This document shows positions 5,952 through 13,843 of a stretch of 15,792 bases of DNA, piece by piece. The first letter of the stretch is position 1. Each line of letters opens with the position of its first letter. The stretch is taken from the NCBI GenBank assembly GCA_035651595.1, contig DASRFJ010000256.1:1-15792 (forward strand), given 5' to 3'. The notes beneath the pieces are model-generated. The model searched no databases, was not told the origin of the DNA, and was given only the letters and a program-made list of their open reading frames with translations. The stretch comes from JAFARZ01 sp035651595 (GTDB lineage Bacteria; Actinomycetota; Actinomycetes; Streptosporangiales; Streptosporangiaceae). The translations under genes and the position numbers were made by a program.

Positions 5952-6468
5952 TGATCACAAAGGATCCTCTCGAAATGCTCGCAGATGCCCGTGGCCGGCC
6001 CGGCCGCTTCGGGTCCCGTTCACAGCTCCGTGCTCCCCCGCCAGGCCCGCCGCCCCGGAGAGCCGACGGGCCGACCGCCGGCCAGGCCACGCTCGTGGCC
6101 CGCTAGCTGTAACCCCAGCCGGTCCCGGTGTCATCCCAGGCTACACATGCTGGTCACTCCCGTGCAGGTCAGGTAGTGCGGCAATTCCCGGCGGACCGGC
6201 TAACCCTGACCAGAGACCTGCCGTCACGGTAGCCGGGTCGCTCCACGAGACCCATCCGCTTCCGCCGCTGACAGGCCGGCGGAGCGGTCGTCGGCAGCCG
6301 CCGGTCTTCAGGTCGGCTCCCGTGGACGCCGACGGCTACCGCGCCCTGATAGGTGGTTGGTGTCAACCGACGGATGCGTGAGTGCCATATCCTGCCTTGC
6401 TACTGCCACGGCCGCCCGCAGCGGTACCTGGCCGGGCGCCCATTTGGTGCTCGTTGGACGATCGACGT
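5952..6468. other. 517-bp region with no supported gene
   Basis: Between two minus-strand genes. Open frames exist on both strands but read as Arg/Pro-rich non-biological sequence without ribosome sites. A CCGGCGG/CCGCCGG inverted repeat (7 bp arms, 6276-6282 and 6298-6304) is the only structure I noted. The region should contain the mgsA promoter and the 3' end of the two-component transcript. Confidence 0.4.
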
Positions 6469-7284
6469 TCAGCGACGCCGGCGCGGTGTGATGTGCGGTG
6501 CGGCGGTCAGCCGCATGTCACCTCGCTCTTTGATCAACTCCAGGACCTCAGCGTCCTGGAAGAAGCGGTGATGTTCCACGGCGAAGGAGTGCAATGGTGC
6601 GAATCTGTGCGCATAGGCACGCGCAGCCCTCGCCAAGGGCCGCGTCTCAAGGAACGTCTCATGCGGGGTGCGCAAGAGAAGCTCGTTCTCGATCTCAGCC
6701 ACGACGTCGGAGTACTCGTTGAGAAAACTGTCGACCTTGCTGCGACTGACACCCGTGACTTCGGCGATCGCGTTGCGGTCCGACTGTGTTGCCAGTGCCC
6801 GCCAGATGGCGATGTCGCTGGCACGGACGATGAGCCGGTCGAGGATCGATACGCCCCGCGCCGGAGGCTGATAGCGCCGCATTGCCGACGACTCGGGCCG
6901 TGCCCCGGAGTCGATGGTGGCGACAAGCTTGCGGATCTCGGCACCGCTAGCCCGCTTCGATACCAGCGCCCACGGACGGTAGAACCGGAAGGCCGCGAGC
7001 AGGAACAGAACGCGATTGTCCTCGTCGTCGGCGGCATAGATCACCGCTGGCACGTGCGCCACGTCAAGCAGCCGCAGCGCGAACAGGCCGGTCTTTCTCG
7101 ACTGCCGCCGGAAATCCAGGTCGACGAATGCGAGCCCGAATGTCTCCAGGTCATCGATGCGGTGCAGTTCGTCCGGTGCTCTGACTCCTATCGCGACGTG
7201 GTGCTTCGTTGCGGGATCTGACGCCAGGGCCAGCGTCACGGTCTCCTGTGCCGCGATGTGGTCGTCCACAACTATGATCTTCAT
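6469..7284 (-). CDS. Response regulator with divergent receiver and C-terminal HTH
   Basis: A 271-residue cytoplasmic protein. An N-terminal receiver domain (about 1-125) starts M-K-I-I-V-V-D-D-H. D7/D8 are the acidic pair, D55 in L-A-F-V-D-L-D-F is the expected phosphoacceptor, and K110 in A-L-V-S-K-R is the switch lysine. The C-terminal half holds a helix-turn-helix, N-A-I-A-E-V-T-G-V-S-R-S-K-V-D-S-F-L-N-E-Y (171-191), which resembles the LuxR/NarL recognition region in position only. It then extends some 80 more residues (191-271) in a helical, His/Arg-rich tail, longer than a normal NarL-type regulator. It starts three bases after the stop of the histidine kinase gene and has no ribosome site of its own, so translation is probably coupled. 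The likely target is the shared divergent promoter, by inference. Confidence 0.78.
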   Translation of the reverse strand: MKIIVVDDHIAAQETVTLALASDPATKHHVAIGVRAPDELHRIDDLETFGLAFVDLDFRRQSRKTGLFALRLLDVAHVPAVIYAADDEDNRVLFLLAAFRFYRPWALVSKRASGAEIRKLVATIDSGARPESSAMRRYQPPARGVSILDRLIVRASDIAIWRALATQSDRNAIAEVTGVSRSKVDSFLNEYSDVVAEIENELLLRTPHETFLETRPLARAARAYAHRFAPLHSFAVEHHRFFQDAEVLELIKERGDMRLTAAPHITPRRRR

Positions 7285-7287
7285 GCA

Positions 7288-8610
7288 TCAGCCCGGCGAG
7301 AGGGATTCACGATCAGCCACCCCATGACCCGGAACACGCTCGGCGCGCCAGTATGCGACCGCCGTGGTGCCGCCAGCAGAGTTGACTGAGTGCCTGATGT
7401 CGCCCTTCCGCTCCCCGAGCCAGGTGCGGAGCATGGACAGGCTGCTCCGCGGATCGCTTGTGTCGCCCGCCGTCAGGCCGACGCCATCATCAGCGATCTC
7501 AATCCGGACCTCCGCGGGCTGTCCGCCCACCGAGCACCGGGCGTCGACAACGGATGCCCCGGCCTTGAGCGCGTTGCTCACCAGATCGGGCAGGACCCGC
7601 CGGGCGACCTGGTAGTCAGTCGAGGATAGCCTGACCTGCGCGGACCCGCCGTCGAGGACGCAGTGCACCCGGCGCGGGCTGCCTAGGGCGCGCAGCACCG
7701 AGCCCCATAGCTGGCCGACTGAACCGCCTGCGGGATCCTGCGCACGGCCGCCAACCAGCTGGCCTTTGAACTCGTCCACGACAACCAGCGCGTTCCGGGT
7801 CAGGCTGCGGATCTCCTCTAGGTCGGGCTGGGGTTCCTCTACGTACTGGTTCAAGAACACGAGCGTGTTCTTGACCGAGCCATGTGCCTCGCCCCAGATA
7901 TCCCACCGCCACAGGGTCTGCGAGTTTCGCAGCGAGGTCACGGACGCCTTGAGCATGATGTCGAATGCCGCCCACAGCGGGTAGTAAGCCAGCGGCGAAG
8001 CGGAAAGCAGGATTCGCGCAACCAGCGGTACCTGGGCACCGGCGGCGTTCCATGGCAAGAGCACAAATGCGATGAAGCCGGCGAAGATGGCAGGGATCGT
8101 GTACCTGAACACGCGCATCTTGCGACTCGGCGGGGTATCGCGGTTGTACCAGCCCGGATGGATAACCGTCTGGAGCACGAATTCCCACCCGTAGCAGGCA
8201 GCCATCGCCAGGCCTGCCGAGCGGACACCGGTCGGCAAGTCCGCCAGCGGAAACCAGCCGGCATAGAGCGACCCGGCTAGGAACGCGCCAAAGCCCTCGG
8301 CCAGCGCTGGTGCGTCAACGGCAGCGCGCCGGAAGGTTCCGAAGTGATTCACGAGCACTGCCGTTCCCGGCACTTTCGCGACCAGCTCGCGGCCTCCAGG
8401 GGTAATGCTGGCGAAGCCGAGGAGCAGCCCTGCGGTAGCCGCCAAGAGCTGGGCGAATGCCCGAGGCAAACCAGCGGCCGGTGCCCACGCCAAGGTAACC
8501 CACATTCCGCCAAGTAGTGCGGCGCGGCACCAGCAGCCGGCGAGCCACAGTCGCGAGTCCGCATTAAGCGCGGTGTTGAACAGTTCCTGTGGATCATCGG
8601 ATGTGCGCAA
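7288..8610 (-). CDS. Membrane sensor histidine kinase, atypical phosphoacceptor region
   Basis: A 440-residue protein. The N-terminal 220 residues hold about five or six membrane segments (near 25-45, 50-70, 105-120, 130-150, 170-190, 197-217). A helix with W-D-I-W-G-E-A-H-G-S-V-K-N-T-L follows (H243), in the place of the usual HisKA_3 dimerisation helix; the motif lacks the R-D-L-H-D form. The ATPase domain shows an N box V-S-N-A-L-K-A-G-A (N346), G1 I-A-D-D-G-V-G-L (372-379) and G2 A-G-G-T-T-A-V-A-Y (412-420). It probably phosphorylates the regulator encoded immediately downstream. The start is a TTG at 8610 preceded by AAGGTGGG (8614-8621), with no ATG available in frame near it. The signal sensed is unknown; there is no large extracellular domain, so it may sense the membrane itself. 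Confidence 0.8.
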   Translation of the reverse strand: MRTSDDPQELFNTALNADSRLWLAGCWCRAALLGGMWVTLAWAPAAGLPRAFAQLLAATAGLLLGFASITPGGRELVAKVPGTAVLVNHFGTFRRAAVDAPALAEGFGAFLAGSLYAGWFPLADLPTGVRSAGLAMAACYGWEFVLQTVIHPGWYNRDTPPSRKMRVFRYTIPAIFAGFIAFVLLPWNAAGAQVPLVARILLSASPLAYYPLWAAFDIMLKASVTSLRNSQTLWRWDIWGEAHGSVKNTLVFLNQYVEEPQPDLEEIRSLTRNALVVVDEFKGQLVGGRAQDPAGGSVGQLWGSVLRALGSPRRVHCVLDGGSAQVRLSSTDYQVARRVLPDLVSNALKAGASVVDARCSVGGQPAEVRIEIADDGVGLTAGDTSDPRSSLSMLRTWLGERKGDIRHSVNSAGGTTAVAYWRAERVPGHGVADRESLSPG

Positions 8611-8805
8611 CGGCCCACCTTTTTAGGTCTCGGCTGAGTCAGGCAGCACATCCACACTGACTTCGCCGGGCCCCTCGCGCAAGCAAAGTTTTGCATCGGG
8701 CCGTGCGAATAACTGCTGGAGCCGGCAACGCAAGCTCCCTATCTTCACTGTTAAGCGGCTCGGCGAACTCGAGGGGTCGCTCCGTACCTGGCGAGGAGGC
8801 AGCTA
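8611..8805. promoter_or_regulatory. Divergent intergenic region between the histidine kinase and the cyclase-like gene
   Basis: 195 bp separating the TTG start of the kinase from the ATG of the cyclase-like protein. Both promoters must lie here. A small dyad GCAAA-GT-TTTGC sits at 8683-8694 near the middle and could be an operator. Clear ribosome sites flank both ends (AAGGTGGG at 8614-8621 on the minus strand; GAGGAGG at 8793-8799 on the plus strand). I could not assign -10/-35 boxes. Confidence 0.45.
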
Positions 8806-9465
8806 ATGGAACCAGCCCCGGCAGTCGGCCTGCCCCATCACCGAGCCATCGTTGCAGTGGATATCGAGCGTTCCACCACCCGCCCCGACCCTGTTAAGGC
8901 CGAGCTAAGGAACAAAACCTACGAGATATTTGACGCGGCGCTGTGCTCGGCGGGAATCCACAAACGCTATCGCGACCGGTTTATCGACCGCGGCGATGGT
9001 GTCCTGGCGCTTATCCACCCGGTGGACCAAGCACCCAAGGCACTTCTGCTGAATCGCGCCATCCCCGCCTTCAGCCGGCTTCTTGCCGACCATAACGCGA
9101 GCCTTCCAAGGCTCAGCAGGACACAACGGCAACTGCGGATCCGCGTCGTGGTCCACGCGGGAGAAGTCCACTACGATGCCAACGGATGTTTCGGTGAGGC
9201 ACTGGACGTCGCATTTCGCTTGCTCGACGCAGCTCAGGTCAAGAGAGGGCTCCGCGAGACGGCAGGACCGCTGATCCTCGTTGTCTCAGGAGAAATCTAT
9301 AGCTCCGTCGTGCGCCATGGCTACGAGGGTATCGACCAGCATGCCTTCCATTCGCTCGTTCGCGTACAAATCGCAGGCAACCGCCACCTAGGCTGGATTC
9401 ATACCCCTCAGGAAGTCACCCAGCACCAGATAACCGAAATAGCCGCCTACCGACGCCCCGCCTGA
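8806..9465 (+). CDS. Stand-alone class III nucleotide-cyclase-like protein
   Basis: A 219-residue soluble protein with a single catalytic-type domain of the class III adenylate/guanylate cyclase fold. Visible elements: A-I-V-A-V-D-I-E-R-S-T (D19, first metal aspartate), F-I-D-R-G-D-G-V-L-A-L (D64, second metal aspartate), I-R-V-V-V-H-A-G-E-V (112-121), and F-G-E-A-L-D-V-A-F-R-L-L-D-A (129-142). In the last motif canonical cyclases have N-x-A-x-R; here the transition-state Asn is D134 while the Arg (R138) is kept. Both metal ligands are present, so activity is plausible but substrate (purine or pyrimidine NTP) is open. There are no membrane, HAMP or receiver domains. A strong GAGGAGG precedes the ATG by six bases. 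It is divergent from a two-component system, which suggests a shared regulatory circuit. Confidence 0.75.
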   Translation: MEPAPAVGLPHHRAIVAVDIERSTTRPDPVKAELRNKTYEIFDAALCSAGIHKRYRDRFIDRGDGVLALIHPVDQAPKALLLNRAIPAFSRLLADHNASLPRLSRTQRQLRIRVVVHAGEVHYDANGCFGEALDVAFRLLDAAQVKRGLRETAGPLILVVSGEIYSSVVRHGYEGIDQHAFHSLVRVQIAGNRHLGWIHTPQEVTQHQITEIAAYRRPA

Positions 9466-9560
9466 CATGGCCTCACATGAGATACTGGGACGCCGCTACG
9501 GTGAGGCGTGCGGCCGTTCCCCGGGGGCTGGACGGACGCAGCAGAGGGAGCGTCCTGGCA

Positions 9561-10076
9561 ATGATCCTTCCGAAGGTGCGGGACCCGCGCCTGGTGACGA
9601 TTCGCCGCGGCGGGAGCCTCACTGATCCTGATCACCGGCTCCTTGCTCTTTGGGCGGCGTCGTGCGCAGAGCACGTCCTCCACCTTTTCGAGTCGGTTCG
9701 GCCGGATGACCCGCGGCCACGCGACGCGATCGAGCACGCCCGTGCCTGGGTGCGCGGTGAGGTCACGATGATGCAGGCTCGCGCGGCGGGCGGCCATGCG
9801 ATGGGCGCGGCCAGAGACCTTCAAGGGGCGGCACGGCATGCCGCGTACGCTGCTGGCCAGGCCGGGGCCGTCGCGCATGTCGCCGCGCACGAACTCGGCG
9901 CGGCCGCCTATGCGATCAAGGCTGCACGTGCTTCGGTACCCGGAGGCGAGAGCGAGGCCGCGGGGCGACTGGAATGCCAATGGCAGCGTGACCAGCTCCC
10001 GGAGGCCATTCGCGAGCTCGTGCTTGACGACCAGCGTTTGCGGAACGACATCTGCTGGTCAGCGTTTGACTGCTGA
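9561..10076 (+). CDS. Imm-5-like putative immunity protein
   Basis: A 171-residue helical protein: L-L-A-L-W-A-A-S-C-A-E-H-V-L, P-R-D-A-I-E-H-A-R-A-W-V-R-G-E, and repeated Ala-rich helices A-R-A-A-G-G-H-A-M-G-A-A-R-D and A-R-H-A-A-Y-A-A-G-Q-A. They resemble the family annotated as putative immunity protein Imm-5. Members are predicted from comparative genomics to neutralise polymorphic toxins; the biochemical role is not established. I place the start at 9561 (GAGGGAG at 9544-9550) because the stretch from the upstream ATG at 9477 is Arg-rich and has no counterpart that I know. The gene is 95 bp downstream of the cyclase-like gene on the same strand. No cognate toxin is visible, so it may be an orphan immunity gene or do something else. 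Confidence 0.6.
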   Translation: MILPKVRDPRLVTIRRGGSLTDPDHRLLALWAASCAEHVLHLFESVRPDDPRPRDAIEHARAWVRGEVTMMQARAAGGHAMGAARDLQGAARHAAYAAGQAGAVAHVAAHELGAAAYAIKAARASVPGGESEAAGRLECQWQRDQLPEAIRELVLDDQRLRNDICWSAFDC

Positions 10077-10181
10077 GTACACAGCGGCGTGAGGTTGTCA
10101 TGGCCGGGCCAGGTGGATGTCATCGGGATTGGTGATGGCGGGCAGGGGCGGCCGCGCCGGCTGGCCGCGATGCTGGTGGGC

Positions 10182-11144
10182 ATGGACGACATGGGCGTTA
10201 TCACGGTGCGGGATCTGCGGCGGCGCTACGACGGCACGCGCGGCGGGGGCTTCGACGCGGTCCGGGGGGTGACCTTCTCGGTCCGGCGCGGGGAGCTGTT
10301 CGCGTTGCTGGGGACCAACGGGGCCGGGAAGACCTCGACGATGGAGTTGCTGGAGGGGTTGGCGCCGCCTGCCCAGGGCGCGGTGCGGGTACTAGGCAGT
10401 GACCCCTACCGGGACCGAGCCCGGGTACGGCACCGGGTGGGGATCATGCTGCAGGAGGGCGGGTTCGCGCCGGATCTTACCGTCGCGGAGACGGGGCGGA
10501 TGTGGGCGGGAACGCTCAGCGCGTCCCGGCCGGTCGCCGAGGCGCTGGAACTGGTCGGCCTGGGTCACCGCGCGCGGGTCGCGGTGAGATCACTTTCTGG
10601 CGGTGAACGGCGCCGCCTGGATCTGGCGATGGCGATCCTGGGCCGCCCGGAAGTGCTGTTCCTCGACGAGCCCACCACCGGGCTGGACCCGGAGGGCCGC
10701 CGAAGCACCTGGCTTCTGGTCCGCCGGCTGCTGGGATCGGGAACCACCGCCGTGCTGACCACCCATTACCTGGAAGAGGCTGAGGAGCTGGCCGATCGCC
10801 TGGCGATCATGCACCGGGGCCTGATCGTGCGCATGGGCACCCCGGCTGAGGTCGCGGCATCCCAGCCGGCGCGCATTTCCTTCGAGCTGCCCGAGGACTG
10901 GCGCGAGCCGGTTCCCGATATGGCGGGGACGCGGGCCAGCGTGACCGGGCGCCGGGCGACGCTGCAGCCAGCTGACCTGCAGCCGACGCTGACCGCGCTG
11001 CTGGGGTGGGCGAACTCCCGGGGACTCGTGCTGGGCGCGCTGCACGCTAGGGCGGCGTCGCTGGAGGAGGCCTTCCTGGCGATGGCGGCCTCGAGCGGTC
11101 AGCCAGCCGACGTGAACGACAACGAAGCGGACGTGGCGGCGTGA
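10182..11144 (+). CDS. ABC transporter ATP-binding protein (ABC-2 / DrrA-like)
   Basis: A 320-residue cytoplasmic ATPase that would energise the downstream permease. All nucleotide-binding motifs are present: Walker A G-T-N-G-A-G-K-T (44-51), Q-loop at Q91 in M-L-Q-E-G-G-F, signature S-L-S-G-G-E-R-R-R (137-145), Walker B V-L-F-L-D-E-P-T-T-G-L-D-P (158-170), and the switch His195 in T-T-H-Y-L-E-E-A. The C-terminal 90 residues form the accessory domain typical of the CcmA/DrrA branch, ending S-L-E-E-A-F-L-A-M. The start is uncertain among ATGs at 10170, 10182 and 10191, with GGTGGGC before 10182. The frame runs back to 10089 but that part is not conserved-looking. First gene of the exporter/two-component module; the substrate is unknown (drug or lipid export is typical). 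Confidence 0.92.
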   Translation: MDDMGVITVRDLRRRYDGTRGGGFDAVRGVTFSVRRGELFALLGTNGAGKTSTMELLEGLAPPAQGAVRVLGSDPYRDRARVRHRVGIMLQEGGFAPDLTVAETGRMWAGTLSASRPVAEALELVGLGHRARVAVRSLSGGERRRLDLAMAILGRPEVLFLDEPTTGLDPEGRRSTWLLVRRLLGSGTTAVLTTHYLEEAEELADRLAIMHRGLIVRMGTPAEVAASQPARISFELPEDWREPVPDMAGTRASVTGRRATLQPADLQPTLTALLGWANSRGLVLGALHARAASLEEAFLAMAASSGQPADVNDNEADVAA

Positions 11145-11953
11145 GGGCCGGGATCGTGACGATGAGCAGCCCGGGGCAGCCGGTCCACCGGGTCCGGGCG
11201 CTGGCCCGGGCGGAGACGATACTGTTGTGGCGTAACCGGCTCGCGCTACTGACCGCGCTGGCCGTTCCGGCCGCCTTTGTCCCTATGCTCAAGGCGGCTT
11301 CCGGCGCCAGCCGGTCCCTCGGTGCCGGGGAAATTCTCCTGACGGGCCTGGTGGCGTTCGCGCTGCTCTTTGCGGTGTACTACAACCTGGTGGCGGCGCT
11401 GGTGGCACGCCGCGAGCAACTCGTGCTCAAGCGGCTGCGCGCGGGCGAGTGCACCGACGCCGAGATCCTCGCGGGGACGGCTGCGCCGGCCATCGCGATC
11501 GCGTGGGCGCAGATCGCCGTGGCGACGCTGGCCGCGGTCGCTGTTTTCCGGATGGCCCGGCCGGCCAACGTCGTGCTGGTGCTGGTCGCGCTGGTCTGCG
11601 GGACCGCGGTGTTCGTGCTGCTGGCCGCGGTCAGCGCCGCGGTGACCCAGACGGTGGAGATGGCGCAGGTCACGACGCTGCCGGTGCTGGTAATCTCGTT
11701 TGTTTCCAGCGGCCTGCTGTTTCCCTTGACCTCGCTGCGGGAACCACTACGGTCCGCCGCGGAGCTACTGCCGCTGACACCGGTAGTGGACCTGATGCGG
11801 CTCGGCCTGACGGGAACCGCCGCTGACGGCCACCACCTCGGCCTCGGCGCGACCTTCGGGGCAGCATCCGTCCCGGTGATCGTGCTCGCGGCCTGGATCG
11901 CGGCTGGCGGATGGGGCGCGCGACGCTGGTTCCGCTGGGAACCGCGGCGCTGA
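11141..11953 (+). CDS. ABC-2 type transporter permease
   Basis: A 270-residue membrane protein with about six transmembrane segments: L-A-L-L-T-A-L-A-V-P-A-A-F-V near 34-48, G-L-V-A-F-A-L-L-F-A-V-Y-Y-N-L-V near 68-84, two Ala/Val-rich spans around 110-165, L-P-V-L-V-I-S-F-V-S-S-G-L-L-F-P near 180-196, and a final V-P-V-I-V-L-A-A-W-I-A near 245. The amphipathic loop R-R-E-Q-L-V-L-K-R-L-R-A-G before the third span is a hallmark of ABC-2 permeases of this branch. It starts with GTG overlapping the ATPase stop codon (GTGA), so the two are translationally coupled and form one exporter. Export of a drug or envelope component is inferred from family. Confidence 0.9.
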   Translation: MRAGIVTMSSPGQPVHRVRALARAETILLWRNRLALLTALAVPAAFVPMLKAASGASRSLGAGEILLTGLVAFALLFAVYYNLVAALVARREQLVLKRLRAGECTDAEILAGTAAPAIAIAWAQIAVATLAAVAVFRMARPANVVLVLVALVCGTAVFVLLAAVSAAVTQTVEMAQVTTLPVLVISFVSSGLLFPLTSLREPLRSAAELLPLTPVVDLMRLGLTGTAADGHHLGLGATFGAASVPVIVLAAWIAAGGWGARRWFRWEPRR

Positions 11954-11978
11954 ACAGTCGTGGCAGGCTGGAGGGGTG

Positions 11979-13223
11979 ATGGCGGTGTGGCGGCGGGTGG
12001 GGCGAGGCGGTCCCGGGCGATACGACCTATGGACCCGGGCCAGCCTGTATGCGCTGCTGGCCGTGGTGCCGGTGCTCGCGCTGGACCTGGCCGCGGGACA
12101 GCGGCAGGCACGGGTACCCGGCCTGGTCGTCTTCCTGCTGCTGTCCGCCGCGCAGGCGGGCGCCTGCGCCGCGCTGCTGCGCGCCAGCCTGTCCCGTTAC
12201 CTGGCGGCAGGGTCACGGCCGAACGGGTGGCTGGTCGCATCGGGCATCGCCCTGACCGCTGCGGGGGTGCTCGCGGGAGCCGCCGCTTTTCCCGCCTTCA
12301 CCCGGCCTTCGGCCGGAGCGTTCCCGCTGAGCATAACGGTGGCAATGCTTTTCGGCGGCGCGCTGACGGCGGCGCTCTCGCCGCTGCTGAGCCTGCCCGC
12401 GCTGCTCGCCGTGGTCCTGGCGGGTGCGGCCGCGGCGAGCGGCATGTCCGCGAGCACCGGAGGCGCCGACGCCGGCGGGCACGCGCTGATCGGGGCGTTC
12501 TTGATCTATGCCTCTGTCGTCGGCGGTGTCGCCGCGGTCACCGGCCGTGCATCGGCGTGGGGGCTGCGCATCATCTGGGAACTCGACCGGTCCCGGACCG
12601 CGCACGCCCGGTTGGCGGTCGCCGAGGAGCGGCTGCGCTTTGCCCGCGACCTGCACGACGTGCTCGGCCGGAACCTGTCCCTGATCGCGGTCAAGAGCGA
12701 GCTGGCCGCGCAGCTGGCGCGGCGCGGCGAGCAGGAAGCCGCGGAACACATGCTCGAGGTACGCCGCGTGGCCCATGAGTCGCTGCGGGAGATGCGGGAG
12801 GTCGTCAGCGGATACCGCGCCGCTGACCTTGACGCCGAACTGGCCGGAGCCCAGGCCGTCCTGCGTTCGGCCGGGGCAAGCTGCCGCATCATCGGCGATG
12901 CGGCGGGCCTTCCACCCGAGGCGCAGGCAGCCTTGGGCTGGGTTGTGCGTGAAGGCACCACCAACATCATCCGCCACAGCGACGCCACCGCCTGCACGAT
13001 CGACCTCCGCGTCCAGGACGCACCGGCCACCGCCCGGACGGTGAACCTGCGCATGGACAACGACGGCGTGCGCCAGGTGAATGGGGGCGCACACGGCAAC
13101 GGCCTGCTCGGGCTCGCCGAGCGGCTGGCCAGCCTGGGCGGCACGATCACGACCCGGTACCCTCGCAACGGTCACTTCCGGCTCGAGGCCACGCTGCCCA
13201 CCACTGCGGAGCCGGCGCCATGA
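11979..13223 (+). CDS. DesK-type sensor histidine kinase
   Basis: A 414-residue kinase. The first 190 residues form about six hydrophobic spans with short loops, so it probably senses within the membrane. HisKA_3 follows: E-E-R-L-R-F-A-R-D-L-H-D-V-L-G-R-N-L-S with the phosphoacceptor His226. The HATPase domain shows an N box R-E-G-T-T-N-I-I-R-H-S, G1 D-N-D-G, and G-N-G-L-L-G-L-A-E-R-L. It should phosphorylate the regulator that follows with a 4-bp overlap (ATGA). GGAGGGG lies just upstream; the GTG at 11976 is an alternative start three bases earlier. It lies 25 bp downstream of the permease, so sensing and export are probably co-transcribed, as in DesKR- or LiaRS-like exporter modules. Confidence 0.92.
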   Translation: MAVWRRVGRGGPGRYDLWTRASLYALLAVVPVLALDLAAGQRQARVPGLVVFLLLSAAQAGACAALLRASLSRYLAAGSRPNGWLVASGIALTAAGVLAGAAAFPAFTRPSAGAFPLSITVAMLFGGALTAALSPLLSLPALLAVVLAGAAAASGMSASTGGADAGGHALIGAFLIYASVVGGVAAVTGRASAWGLRIIWELDRSRTAHARLAVAEERLRFARDLHDVLGRNLSLIAVKSELAAQLARRGEQEAAEHMLEVRRVAHESLREMREVVSGYRAADLDAELAGAQAVLRSAGASCRIIGDAAGLPPEAQAALGWVVREGTTNIIRHSDATACTIDLRVQDAPATARTVNLRMDNDGVRQVNGGAHGNGLLGLAERLASLGGTITTRYPRNGHFRLEATLPTTAEPAP

Positions 13224-13825
13224 TCCGCCTGCTGCTCGCCGACGACGAGAACCTCATCCGCTCCGCCCTGGCCTCGCTGCTGTCCCTTCAGGAGGACCTG
13301 GAGGTCGTGGCCCAGGCCGCCTCCGGGGACGAGGCGCTCGCGGCGGCCCGGCGGTACCGCCCTGACGTGGCCGTGCTGGACCTGCAGATGCCCGGCCTGG
13401 ACGGGATCGCCGTCGCCGAGGCGCTGGCCACTGACCTGCCCGCCTGCGCCAGCCTCATTCTGACCAGCTACGGGCGGCCGGGGCATCTCAAGCGAGCCCT
13501 CGCCGCCGGAGTGCGCGGGTTCTTGCCCAAGACGGTCTCCGCCCAGGTACTTGCCGACGTGGTGCGCTCGGTCCACCGCGGCGGCCGCTACGTCGACCCC
13601 GAACTGGCCGCTGACGCCATCAGCGCCGGAGACAGCCCGCTGACCGCCCGCGAGGCCGACGTCCTGGAATTCGCGGCGGACGGCGCCAGTGTCGAGGAAA
13701 TCGCACAGCGCGCGGCCCTGTCTCCGGGAACAGTCCGCAACTACCTCTCCTCGGCGGCCGCCAAGCTCAGCGCCGCCAATCGCTACGAGGCAATCCAGAA
13801 GGCTCGCACCAACGGCTGGATCTGA
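13220..13825 (+). CDS. LuxR/NarL-family response regulator
   Basis: A 201-residue DNA-binding regulator of the DesR/LiaR type. The receiver (1-120) has D8/D9 in L-A-D-D-E, phosphoacceptor D54 in A-V-L-D-L-Q-M-P-G, a Thr/Ser at 82-83 and the switch lysine K104 in F-L-P-K. The C-terminal HTH (about 138-198) reads P-L-T-A-R-E-A-D-V-L, V-E-E-I-A-Q-R-A-A-L-S-P-G-T-V-R-N-Y-L and A-N-R-Y-E-A-I, the standard NarL recognition unit. Its ATG overlaps the kinase stop. Likely targets are the ABC genes and the DUF4097 gene, whose leader carries three tandem 12-bp repeats 19 bp past this stop codon (inference). Confidence 0.93.
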   Translation: MIRLLLADDENLIRSALASLLSLQEDLEVVAQAASGDEALAAARRYRPDVAVLDLQMPGLDGIAVAEALATDLPACASLILTSYGRPGHLKRALAAGVRGFLPKTVSAQVLADVVRSVHRGGRYVDPELAADAISAGDSPLTAREADVLEFAADGASVEEIAQRAALSPGTVRNYLSSAAAKLSAANRYEAIQKARTNGWI

Positions 13826-13843
13826 CCGTCTGGCGGGAATTCG

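Noticed and set aside
6276..6304. CCGGCGG/CCGCCGG inverted repeat as a terminator for the response regulator
   Set aside because: It is 165 bp past the stop, with only 7-bp arms and a 15-nt loop in DNA where such repeats are expected by chance.
8806..10076. A Pycsar-type anti-phage system (cyclase plus effector)
   Set aside because: The cyclase-like domain is compatible, but the next gene is Imm-5-like with no TIR, transmembrane or nucleotide-binding effector domain, and no candidate effector is adjacent. The idea remains untested rather than supported.
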